In this document: positions 32,083 through 40,763 of the stretch, piece by piece
How positions within the stretch are numbered: the first letter of the stretch is position 1
Layout: the number at the start of each line of letters is the position of its first letter
Origin: Propioniciclava sp.
GTDB taxonomy: Bacteria; Actinomycetota; Actinomycetes; Propionibacteriales; Propionibacteriaceae
Direction of reading: 5' to 3'
Assembly: GCF_029977985.1 (NCBI RefSeq)
Contig: NZ_JARKOT010000099.1
Span: 1 to 64,000, forward strand
Length of the DNA stretch: 64,000 nucleotides
Made by a program: the position numbers and the translations under genes
Notes under the pieces: generated by a model
What the model was told of the DNA's origin: nothing
Databases searched by the model: none
What the model saw: the letters and a program-made list of their open reading frames with translations, nothing else

Positions 32083-32233
32083 GGCTCTCGGAGGATTCCT
32101 ACGCTCAGGGCGTCCACGATTTCGCGCGCCCCTGCCCATCGATTGACAGATGCGAGATCCTGTCCGCGGCGGTGGACCTGCACGCCCGAGTGACCGTCCA
32201 ACAGTGGCCCACCTTCGATGGAGAGGAGATCCG

Positions 32234-32701
32234 ATGACCGCGAATGTGATCGTGGTGGTCGAGCGGAAGTTCAATTATCCTCGCCCGCGCGTCTTCCGCG
32301 CGTGGACGGCCCCCGAGGAAATGGCGCAGTGGCGCGGCAGCCCGGGCTGGCACGTGGAGACGGGGACGGTCTCCTCCGAGCTGAAGCTCGGCGGGCGCCA
32401 CCACCACGTCAAGGTCCTGGGCGCCGACCCGAACGTCCGCGTGACGACCGACGCCGTCTTCACGGAGTTCTTCGACCCGGACGTGTTTGTGGCGAAGCAG
32501 CGGATCACCGGCGACGACGGGATCGACCCGAACGTTCCGCTCGAACTGCGCGTCGAGTTCAGCCCTCAGGGGCCCGATGCGACGCTGGTCCGGATCATCC
32601 AAGGTCCCTACGACCCGGAGGTCGCCCAATACCACGCCGAGGGTTGGGAGAAGGAACTCGGCCGCCTCGAGGAGTTCCTCGGGAAGGAGGCCGGACGATG
32701 A
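32234..32701 (+). CDS. SRPBCC / AHSA1-like domain protein
   Basis: [51 protein letters not shown] overlap with downstream transporter. Confidence 0.75.
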   Translation: MTANVIVVVERKFNYPRPRVFRAWTAPEEMAQWRGSPGWHVETGTVSSELKLGGRHHHVKVLGADPNVRVTTDAVFTEFFDPDVFVAKQRITGDDGIDPNVPLELRVEFSPQGPDATLVRIIQGPYDPEVAQYHAEGWEKELGRLEEFLGKEAGR

Positions 32702-34077
32702 GCGCCTCGACGACGGTGGTGCGCACCAAGCCTCTGATGGACATGAAGCAAATCCTGCTCATGAATCTCGGCATCTTCGGCATCCAGTACAGCCTCGGCA
32801 TGCAGCAGACGGCGGTCACGCCGATCTAGAGCTTCCTTGGCGCCAACCCGCACGACCTGCCGATCCTCAACATGGCGGGCCCGATCACAGGCCTGCTCGT
32901 GCAGCCGATCATCGGGGCTTGGTCCGACCGTGTGTGGAGTGAGAAGTGGGGACGCCGCAAGGCGTTCTTCCTGATCGGTGCCGCCGGGTGCGCCATCGGT
33001 CTGTTCCTGTTCCCGTTCGTGACGGCCGTGTGGATGGCCGTGATGCTCCTGTGGCTGCTCGACATCAGCAACAACACGGCCATGGAGCCCTACCGTGCCT
33101 TCATCGCCGACCGGCTGCCCCCCTCCCAGGTCGGCAAGGGCTTCCTCGCCCAGTCGTTCTTCACCGGGCTCGGCATCACGCTCGCGAACGTGTCCCTGTT
33201 CGTGTTCCAGTCGCTCATCACGGGCGGGACAGCCGCCGGCATTCCGTACTGGGTCTTCGGATCGTTCATGCTGGGCGCGGTGTTCTCCATCGGCACGGTG
33301 CTCGTGTCGGTGCTGTCGACGCCCGAACTGCCGCCGACGCCGTCCGAGCTGGCCGAACTCCAGCGCAAGCGCGAGTCCGGCAATGCCGCGGTCCAGACCT
33401 TCAAGGAGATCGGCGAGGCGATCGTCGAGATGCCGGTCGAGCTGCGCAAACTGGCGTTGGTCTACCTGTTCCAGTGGTATGCGATGAACTGCTACTGGCA
33501 GTACGTCGCTCTCACGGTGGCCGATTCCGTGTTCGGGACGACGGACACCCACTCGGAGGCCTACAAGGAGGCCGTCGGCTGGACCGGCCTGGTGAACGGC
33601 GGCTACAACATCGTGACCGCGTGTGTGGCGTTCGCGCTCGTGGCGATGGCCCGCCGCTACGGCGCCAAGTACGTGCACATGGGTGCGCTGCTGTGCGCGA
33701 CGGTCGGCCTGCTGATCATCCCGCACATCACAGACCGGTACCTGCTCTTCCTGCCGATCATCGGCCTGGGTATCGCGTGGGCGTCCATCATGGGTGTGCC
33801 GTACATCATGGCCGTCCGCATGGTGCCCAGCTCGCGCTACGGCGTCTACATGGGCGTCATCAACATGATGATCGTCATCCCGATGCTCATTCAGACGCTC
33901 ACGTTCGGCTCGGTGTACAACCTGCTGGGCGGCGTCCCGGGCAACGCGATCACCTTCGCGGCGATCCTGCTCGGGCTCGCGGCGGTCGCGATGCTCTGGA
34001 TCAAGGAGCCTCCGATCGTCAAGAACATGGACGAGGTCGCGGTGACCGTTCCCAATTCGCTTGCCGGGCAGGTGTGA
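32698..34077 (+). pseudogene. GPH/MFS-type sugar transporter interrupted by in-frame TAG (32827-32829)
   Basis: N-terminal MKQILLMNLGIFGIQYSLGMQQTAVTPI* then, same frame, SFLGANPHDLPILNMAGPITGLLVQPIIGAWSDRVWSEKWGRRKAFF... Confidence 0.85.
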
Positions 34078-34078
34078 G

Positions 34079-34582
34079 ATGCCTGTCATGACCCCTTATC
34101 GCAGAATCGTCGTCGGCACGGACGGCTCGGCCCTGGCCGATCCCACGGTGGCGCGGGCTGCAGTGTTGGCGGCATCCGAGGGCGCCGAGTTGGTGATCGT
34201 GTGCGCCTACTCCGGGGTGACCCAGCGTGACGAGGCCCGCGTCGGCGGCCTGGGCGACACCCGCGTCGGCACGGTGCTCGGCCGTGCGGCGGCCGAGGAC
34301 GCCGTGGCTGCGGCTGCGGCGACGGCGTCCGGGCTGGGGGCGACTGTTGCCGCGCCCCTGCTGGTCGAATCCGACCCGGCCGAGGCCCTGGTCGCTGCCG
34401 CCGCCTCCCGCTCGGCCGATCTCGTCGTCATCGGGGCGATCCGGGACGTGAGCATCGCCGACCGACTCCTCGGCACCGTGGCCTCCGCCGTGGTGCGCCG
34501 CGCGGCGTGCGAGGTGCTTGTGGTCCGGCCGCCGAAGTCGTGGGGCGGCGTCGAGGACCTCGAGGTCCCGGCCGACGCCTGA
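34079..34582 (+). CDS. Universal stress protein family
   Basis: YRRIVVGTDGSALADPTVARAAVLA; LVVIGAIRDVSIADRLLGTVASAVVRRAACEVLVVRPP. Confidence 0.9.
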   Translation: MPVMTPYRRIVVGTDGSALADPTVARAAVLAASEGAELVIVCAYSGVTQRDEARVGGLGDTRVGTVLGRAAAEDAVAAAAATASGLGATVAAPLLVESDPAEALVAAAASRSADLVVIGAIRDVSIADRLLGTVASAVVRRAACEVLVVRPPKSWGGVEDLEVPADA

Positions 34583-34587
34583 CGTTC

Positions 34588-34634
34588 GCAACGACGAGAG
34601 CCCCCGACTGCGCGTCGGGGGCCCTCGTCGTTGC
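34588..34634. terminator. Bidirectional terminator-like hairpin between convergent genes
   Basis: GCAACGACGAGAGCCCCCGAC / GTCGGGGGCCCTCGTCGTTGC, 20/21 bp stem, 5-nt loop. Confidence 0.8.
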
Positions 34635-34636
34635 GT

Positions 34637-35956
34637 TCAGCCCCCGAGGACCTTGGCGACGGCCTGCCACACCTGGTAGCCGCCGAGGATCACGAACAGC
34701 AGCGTCGTGACGCCGAGCAGGATGTTCTGAACGACGTTGTTGCGCCACTCGGCCGGGATGTTGCGGCCGTTCAACAGGCCCAGGTTGGCCAGCGCCATGA
34801 AGGGCATGAACAGGGCGCCGAGGACGCCGTACAGCAGGATCAGGAAGATGGGCTGGTCGAGGAAGAGGAGCACCATCGGCGGGAACGTGAGCCAGAGGAC
34901 GTACCACTTGAAGTACTTGCCGCCGACGCGGGTGTCCGGGTGGTCGCTGTCGAGGCCGCGCATCTTGCCCACGAAGTCGGCGAACATCAGCGAGACGCCG
35001 TTCCAGACCCCGATGAGCGAACTGAACGCCGCCGCCCAGAAGCCGACGAGGAACGCCTTGCCGACGAACGGGCCGTAGCGGTCCTGCAGGACGGTGTCGA
35101 GGTCGAGCAGCCCACGGTCGCCCGAACTGAGCGTCACGCCGGCCGCCGCCACGACCTCGGCGCCGACGATGAGCATCGAGATCACGAAGATGCCCGTCAT
35201 GACATAGGCCATCGTGTTGTCGATGCGCATCACCCGCATCCACTTCGGCGTGTACCAGCCCTTCTCGCGCAGCCAGTAGCCGTAGGCGGCCAGGGTGATG
35301 GTGCCGCCGACACCGCCGGCCAGGGCGAGGGTATAGAACATGCCGCCCTCGGGGATGACGGGCAGCAACCCGGCCAGCAGGGCGGGGACGTTCGGCAGGG
35401 CGATGGCGGCCAGGACGACCACGGTGAAGAACATGATGCCGACGAGCCCGGCTGTGATCTTCTCGAAGATGGCGTACTTGTTGAACCACACCAGGACGAA
35501 GCCGAGCAGACCCATGACGACGGCCCACGCGATGAGCGGCAGCTGCGGGAAGAGGGCAGCCAGCGGCAGCGCCGATGACGACATCGCGGCTGCACCGTAC
35601 ACGAAACCCCAGATCACGATGTAGGGGGCGAAGTAGATCGTCGTCCAGATGCCCAGCCGGCGCCAGCCCTCGAAGATCGTGTAGCCGGTGGCGAGCGTGT
35701 ACCGGCCTGCGCCTTCGACGAGCACGATCTTCATGATGACGCCCACGATCACCGCCCAGAACAGCAGGTACCCGTAGCGGGAGCCGGCGGCGAGGGTCGC
35801 CACCATGTCGGGGGCTCCCACACCGGTGGCGGCCACGACGAGACCCGGCCCGATGAGCTTCCAGCGGGCGTCGCGCCCGCCGTCGTCGTCCACGCGATCG
35901 ACGTGGCCGGCCTTCCGGGCGTCCTCGTCGTACTGCTCGGGAATGCGTCCTGCCAT
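34637..35956 (-). CDS. Nramp-like (divergent) membrane transporter
   Basis: WKLIGPGLVVAATGVGAPDMVATLAAGSRYGYLL followed by ~11 TM segments; internal ATG start MAGRIPEQ. Confidence 0.8.
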   Translation of the reverse strand: MAGRIPEQYDEDARKAGHVDRVDDDGGRDARWKLIGPGLVVAATGVGAPDMVATLAAGSRYGYLLFWAVIVGVIMKIVLVEGAGRYTLATGYTIFEGWRRLGIWTTIYFAPYIVIWGFVYGAAAMSSSALPLAALFPQLPLIAWAVVMGLLGFVLVWFNKYAIFEKITAGLVGIMFFTVVVLAAIALPNVPALLAGLLPVIPEGGMFYTLALAGGVGGTITLAAYGYWLREKGWYTPKWMRVMRIDNTMAYVMTGIFVISMLIVGAEVVAAAGVTLSSGDRGLLDLDTVLQDRYGPFVGKAFLVGFWAAAFSSLIGVWNGVSLMFADFVGKMRGLDSDHPDTRVGGKYFKWYVLWLTFPPMVLLFLDQPIFLILLYGVLGALFMPFMALANLGLLNGRNIPAEWRNNVVQNILLGVTTLLFVILGGYQVWQAVAKVLGG

Positions 35957-36130
35957 GGGGCACCTCGCTGTGTCTCGGGGGCGTTCTCCTGCCGGCAACG
36001 TAGCGGGCCGGCCGAGACCTTGTCAGCGGCCGGTGGGCGCTCGAAACAGGATCGTTGCCTCGGCGCCCGCTAGACTGCTCGCCGTTGCGCCCGCACCGTC
36101 TATGCGGGGCTGAGAAAGGAAGATCACGTC

Positions 36131-37939
36131 ATGTTGCGGACCCATGAGGCGGGCACCCTGCGCGCCGGACACGTCGGAACCACCGTCACCCTCGCCGGCT
36201 GGGTGGGCCGGCGCCGCGATCACGGCGGGGTCGCCTTCATCGATCTGCGGGACGCTTCGGGGATCGCCCAGGTCGTCGTCCGCGACGAGATCCTCGACGC
36301 CTCGGGCGCGCACGATCTGCGCAACGAGTTCTGCATCCGGGTCACCGGCGTCGTCGAGGAGCGGCCGGAGGGCAACGCGAACCCCGACCTCCCCACCGGC
36401 GAGATCGAGGTGGCCATCACCGACCTTGAGGTGCTCAACCCGTCCGCCGCGCTGCCGTTCCAGATCGACGAGCGCGTCACGGTCGGCGAGGAGGCCCGGC
36501 TGAAGTACCGCTACCTGGACCTGCGGCGTCCGGCCCCCGGCGCGGCCCTGCGGTTGCGCAGCAAGGTCAACGCTGCGGCCCGCAAAGTGCTCGGGGAGCG
36601 CGACTTCGTCGAGATCGAGACGCCCACGATGACCCGCTCCACGCCCGAAGGCGCCCGCGACTTCATCGTGCCCGCGCGCCTCGCCCCCGGCAGTTGGTAC
36701 GCGCTGCCGCAGAGCCCTCAGCTGTTCAAGCAGCTGCTCATGGTGGCCGGCATGGAGCGCTACTACCAGATCGCCCGCTGCTACCGCGACGAGGACTTCC
36801 GCGCCGACCGGCAGCCCGAGTTCACCCAGCTCGACATCGAGATGAGCTTCGTCGAGCAGGAAGACGTCATCGAGCTCGGGGAGGCCATCGTCAAGGAGAT
36901 CTGGTCGCTGATCGGCGTCGACCTCGACACGCCGTTCGACCGGCTGACGTTCGGCGACGCGATGAACCGCTACGGCTCCGACAAGCCCGATCTGCGGTTC
37001 GACCTCGAACTCACCGAACTGACCGACTACTTCGCCGACACTCCGTTCCGCGTCTTCCAGGCGCCCTACGTGGGTGCGGTGGTCATGCCGGGTGGCGGCT
37101 CGCAGCCGCGGCGCACGTTCGACGCGTGGCAGGAGTGGGCCAAGCAGCGGGGCGCCCGCGGCCTCGCCTACGTGACGGTCGGGGAGGACGGCACCCTCGG
37201 CGGGCCGGTGGCGAAGAACATAACGGACGCCGAACGCGACGGTCTCGCCGCCGCCACCGGCGCCCGTCCTGGCGACTGCATCTTCTTCGCGGCGGGGGGC
37301 CGTACGGCGTCCCAGAACCTGCTGGGCGCGGCACGCAACGAGATCGCCGAGCGGTGCGGCCTCATCGAGCCGGGCAGCTGGAGCTTCCTGTGGGTCGTCG
37401 ATGCGCCCCTGTTCAAACCCACCAACGAGGCCACCGCCGAGGGCGACGTGGCGGTGGGTGAGGGCGCCTGGACGGCCGTTCACCACGCCTTCACGGCGCC
37501 GCAGGACGTCGACGGCTTCGACGCCGACCCCGGCAACGCGCTCGCGTGGGCCTACGACATGGTCTGCAACGGCAACGAGATCGGCGGCGGCTCCATACGT
37601 ATCCATCGTCGCGACGTCCAGGAGCGCGTGTTCAAGGTGATGGGTCTCGGCGCCGAGGAGGCGCAGGAGAAGTTCGGCTTCCTGCTCGACGCGTTCAAGT
37701 TCGGCGCCCCGCCGCACGGCGGCATCGCCTTTGGCTGGGACCGCATCGTCGCCCTCCTCGCGGGCACCGAGTCGATCCGGGACGTCATCGCCTTCCCGAA
37801 GACCGGCGGCGGCTTCGACCCGCTCACCCAGGCGCCTGCGCCGATCTCGCCCGCCCAGCGCCGCGAGGCGGGCGTCGACGCCAAGCCGGCCGAGAAGAAG
37901 AAGGACGCCGCCGCGCCTGTGGCGCAGACGGCGTCCTGA
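36131..37939 (+). CDS. aspS: Aspartyl-tRNA synthetase
   Basis: [57 protein letters not shown]. Confidence 0.97.
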   Translation: MLRTHEAGTLRAGHVGTTVTLAGWVGRRRDHGGVAFIDLRDASGIAQVVVRDEILDASGAHDLRNEFCIRVTGVVEERPEGNANPDLPTGEIEVAITDLEVLNPSAALPFQIDERVTVGEEARLKYRYLDLRRPAPGAALRLRSKVNAAARKVLGERDFVEIETPTMTRSTPEGARDFIVPARLAPGSWYALPQSPQLFKQLLMVAGMERYYQIARCYRDEDFRADRQPEFTQLDIEMSFVEQEDVIELGEAIVKEIWSLIGVDLDTPFDRLTFGDAMNRYGSDKPDLRFDLELTELTDYFADTPFRVFQAPYVGAVVMPGGGSQPRRTFDAWQEWAKQRGARGLAYVTVGEDGTLGGPVAKNITDAERDGLAAATGARPGDCIFFAAGGRTASQNLLGAARNEIAERCGLIEPGSWSFLWVVDAPLFKPTNEATAEGDVAVGEGAWTAVHHAFTAPQDVDGFDADPGNALAWAYDMVCNGNEIGGGSIRIHRRDVQERVFKVMGLGAEEAQEKFGFLLDAFKFGAPPHGGIAFGWDRIVALLAGTESIRDVIAFPKTGGGFDPLTQAPAPISPAQRREAGVDAKPAEKKKDAAAPVAQTAS

Positions 37940-37952
37940 ATCGGTCGGGGGG

Positions 37953-38672
37953 TCAGGCGGCCGGGCCGGCCAGCAGGCGGTAGATGGCCTTCTCCGTCTC
38001 GGCGAGGGCGGACGCCGCAGCGGCGACCTGGTCGGGGGTACCGGATTGGGTGACGGCCTGGACGGCCGTGGCGAGTCCGCGGTAGGCCTGCCAGGCACGC
38101 TCGTCGATGCCTTCGTTGGCGGCCTCCGCCTCGGCGTTGACCGCCTCCCACGGCTTCTCGGCGCGGGCGGCGGGTTCGCGCCCGGCCTCGGTCAAGTGGA
38201 AGGCGCGCTGTCCGTCGAGTTGTGTCTCGGAGATGAGGCCCTCGTCGACGAGTTGGGCGAGTGCGGGATACACCGCGCCCGGGCTCGGCTTCCACAGGCC
38301 CTGGGTCCGGTCGGCGAGGGTCGTGATGATCTGGTAGCCGTTCATCGGCTCCTCGGCGAGCAGTGCCAGGATCGCCTGGCGCACGTCGCCGCGGCGGGCA
38401 CGCCCGCCCCGGCCGCGCCCGCGGCGTCCACCGGGACCGTGCGGTCCGGGACCGTGGTGCCCGAAGCCGTGCGGTCCCTCAGGACCCAACGGGCCACCGG
38501 GACCGATCGGGCCGGGTCCGAAACCGGGGAAGGGGGCCTCGGGGCCGGGGCCCATGCGCCGGGGGCGCTCGCCCCGGCCTCGCCGCTCGCCGCGGCGGTT
38601 GTCGCGGGCCTCGTCGCGGCCCGACTCTTCGTTCATAGCGACCCACCAGGGCCGGTTCATTGCGTACTCCAT
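37953..38672 (-). CDS. PadR family transcriptional regulator with Gly/Pro/His-rich N-terminal extension
   Basis: RQAILALLAEEPMNGYQIITTLADRTQGLWKPSPGAVYPALAQLVDEGLI winged helix; low-complexity N-terminus. Confidence 0.9.
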   Translation of the reverse strand: MEYAMNRPWWVAMNEESGRDEARDNRRGERRGRGERPRRMGPGPEAPFPGFGPGPIGPGGPLGPEGPHGFGHHGPGPHGPGGRRGRGRGGRARRGDVRQAILALLAEEPMNGYQIITTLADRTQGLWKPSPGAVYPALAQLVDEGLISETQLDGQRAFHLTEAGREPAARAEKPWEAVNAEAEAANEGIDERAWQAYRGLATAVQAVTQSGTPDQVAAAASALAETEKAIYRLLAGPAA

Positions 38673-38703
38673 GGGGAAGTCCTTTCTGTAGGAGTTGCGA
38701 TAA

Positions 38704-38713
38704 CGATATATCG
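38704..38713. promoter_or_regulatory. Candidate PadR operator
   Basis: Palindrome CGATATATCG in a locally AT-rich stretch ~32 nt upstream of the PadR start. Confidence 0.4.
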
Positions 38714-38741
38714 AAGATAGTCGGTAAGCAAGTCCGATCCG

Positions 38742-38814
38742 CCCGTGTTCCGGTTGGGGCTCACGGATGGAGCGCTCCAGCGCCCTTTTCGTGAGCCCCA
38801 ACCGCAACAAGGGG
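38742..38814. repeat. REP-like palindromic element, copy 1
   Basis: Outer arms TGTTCCGGTTGGGGCTCACG / CGTGAGCCCCAACCGCAACA, inner palindrome TGGAGCGCTCCA; 69/73 identical to copy 2. Confidence 0.9.
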
Positions 38815-38919
38815 AGGGGCCTCCCTGGGGCGCCATGAAACGATGACCAGGACCATCACCTGGCCTGTCGGGCAGCCGCTGCGCGGCCAGGTCGTCACCG
38901 AGACCGTGGAGCAGCCCCC

Positions 38920-39405
38920 ATGAACCGCACCCGCCGCGTCCTTGCGGCCTTGACCGCCGCCGCGGCGCTCACCAGCCTGAGCGCCTGCCTCGGACCGTTG
39001 GCCGTCGACCCCACGAGCACCGCGAGCAGCAACGCACAGAAGCAGGGCGACGGCGCCCTACGCACCGACCTCGAGCCGCTGACCTCGCGGTTCCCCGTGC
39101 TGGGGCAGCCGGTGTCGGCCCAGTGGATGTCGGGGACGCTCGGCGACAGCCGACTCCCGGGGCCGAGCACGTACTGGATCGACGCGATCGTCGTCGTGAC
39201 CCCGGAGGTTGCCGCCGAACTCGCGCCGCTGGCGTCCGAGACCGGCACGCCCGACCTCGTCGCGGGCGTGGCGGAGCTCGTGCCGCCGGGGACGCTGCGC
39301 ACCTCCGAGCAGATCGACGCCCGGTTCTCGACCGACACCTGGTGGGTGGACGCCTACCTCGTGGAGGGCTCCGACACCGTCGTGCTCGCGGCACGAGGCG
39401 ACTGA
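38920..39405 (+). CDS. Small predicted lipoprotein of unknown function
   Basis: Signal peptide with lipobox LSAC at MNRTRRVLAALTAAAALTSLSAC; 161 aa. Confidence 0.7.
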   Translation: MNRTRRVLAALTAAAALTSLSACLGPLAVDPTSTASSNAQKQGDGALRTDLEPLTSRFPVLGQPVSAQWMSGTLGDSRLPGPSTYWIDAIVVVTPEVAAELAPLASETGTPDLVAGVAELVPPGTLRTSEQIDARFSTDTWWVDAYLVEGSDTVVLAARGD

Positions 39406-39420
39406 CCCCACCCCGGACGC

Positions 39421-39493
39421 CCCGTGTTGCGGTTGGGGCTCACGGATGGAGCGCTCCAGCGCCCTCTTCGTGAGCCCCGACCGCAACACGGGG
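39421..39493. repeat. REP-like palindromic element, copy 2
   Basis: Arms CCCGTGTTGCGGTTGGGGCTCACG / CGTGAGCCCCGACCGCAACACGGG (23/24), inner palindrome TGGAGCGCTCCA. Confidence 0.9.
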
Positions 39494-39519
39494 GCGGGCT
39501 GGCGGGGGAGAATGGAGGT

Positions 39520-40554
39520 ATGCGCGCGCTGACGTACGACTCCTTCCGTGGGCCGATGGTGGTCTCCCAGGTGCCCGAGCCGAGCGCGCCGCCGGGTGGG
39601 GTCGTGGTGGCCGTCGAGGCGACGGGGCTGTGCCGGAGCGACTGGCACGGTTGGATGGGCCACGACGCCGACATCGTCGGCTTCCCGCACGTCCCCGGGC
39701 ACGAGTTCGCGGGGCGGATCGCCGAACTGGGCGACGGGGTGACCGGCTTCGCGGTCGGCGACCGGGTGACGGCCCCGTTCGTGCAGGCCTGCGGGGCGTG
39801 TCCGACGTGTGCGGAGGGTAACGGCCAGGTCTGTCCGCACCAGCGCCAGCCGGGCTTCACCGATCGCGGTTCGTTCGCCGAGAAGGTCGTCGTGCGCGCC
39901 GCTGCCACCAACCTGGTGCGCCTGCCGGACGCCGTGGGCATGCGCGAGGCGGCCGCGCTGGGGTGCCGCGTCGCGACCGCGTTCCGCGGGGTCGTCCACC
40001 GCGGCCGGATCCGCAAGGACGAGTGGCTGGCGGTGTTCGGCTGCGGCGGCGTCGGGTTGGCCGCCGTCATGATCGGGGTCGCCGCCGGTGCCCGCGTCAT
40101 CGCCGTGGACGTCTCTCGAGCCTCTCTGTCCCGCGCGCGGGCGTTGGGCGCCGAGCAGGTCCGCCTGCTCGAGGACGCCGGCCGGATCCAGGCCCTCACC
40201 GACGGCGGTGTCCACGTCAGCGTCGACGCGGTCGGCACTCCGGACGCCGTCGCCGCGGCCCTGGCCTCCCTGCGGCCCCGCGGCCGGCACGTCCAGATCG
40301 GTCTCCTGGCCGACCCCGCCCCGCCCGTCCCCCTGGGGGTCGTCATCAGCCACGAGCTCGATGTGCTCGGCAGCCACGGCATGGCGGCGTCCGACTACGC
40401 CGAACTGCTCGGCTGGGTGGGGCACGGCCGGCTCGACCTCGGCGCCCTGCTGGCGCCGCGCGCGTCCCTGTCGCTGGACGAGGCGGGCGCAGCCTTGGCG
40501 GGTATGGGGGAGGCGGCGTCCGACGGGGTGCTCGTCATCGACCCCCGGAACTGA
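39520..40554 (+). CDS. Zinc-dependent alcohol dehydrogenase family protein
   Basis: GLCRSDWHGWMGHD; GHEFAGRIAELG; CGACPTCAEGNGQVC structural zinc; VFGCGGVGLAAVMIG. Confidence 0.9.
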   Translation: MRALTYDSFRGPMVVSQVPEPSAPPGGVVVAVEATGLCRSDWHGWMGHDADIVGFPHVPGHEFAGRIAELGDGVTGFAVGDRVTAPFVQACGACPTCAEGNGQVCPHQRQPGFTDRGSFAEKVVVRAAATNLVRLPDAVGMREAAALGCRVATAFRGVVHRGRIRKDEWLAVFGCGGVGLAAVMIGVAAGARVIAVDVSRASLSRARALGAEQVRLLEDAGRIQALTDGGVHVSVDAVGTPDAVAAALASLRPRGRHVQIGLLADPAPPVPLGVVISHELDVLGSHGMAASDYAELLGWVGHGRLDLGALLAPRASLSLDEAGAALAGMGEAASDGVLVIDPRN

Positions 40555-40571
40555 CCGCCTGGCGCTGCCGC

Positions 40572-40736
40572 ATGGTCCAGCTCAGTGCTGTCACCGAGTC
40601 GTTCGCCCACCGCGGCCTGGCCCAGGCGCTGCCGGTCGTGACGCAATCCACCACCTCCCGGGTGCTCGTTTCCAACGACGCGGTCCGCGTCGTCCAGTTC
40701 ACGTTCGACACCCCTCAGCTGCTCACCGAGGTCTGA
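40572..40736 (+). pseudogene. Truncated cupin-like remnant (54 aa)
   Basis: SRVLVSNDAVRVVQFTFDTPQLLTEV* resembles the first half of a small cupin, ending at the point where the metal-binding motif would follow. Confidence 0.4.
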
Positions 40737-40763
40737 CCGGGGGTCCGGTGTAGCGTCGTGCGG

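Noticed and set aside
1265-32829. Amber recoding (pyrrolysine or suppressor) linking the two internal TAG codons
   Set aside because: TAG is the normal terminal stop of several intact genes here (hisA, ruvB, hisS, pyrD, CYTH-CHAD), and one of the two genes has additional frameshifts; independent mutations or errors are simpler.
38750-39480. Recurring peptide LTKRALERSIREPQPxHG in two or three ORFs
   Set aside because: Not a conserved protein motif; it is the translation of the palindromic repeat element on either strand.
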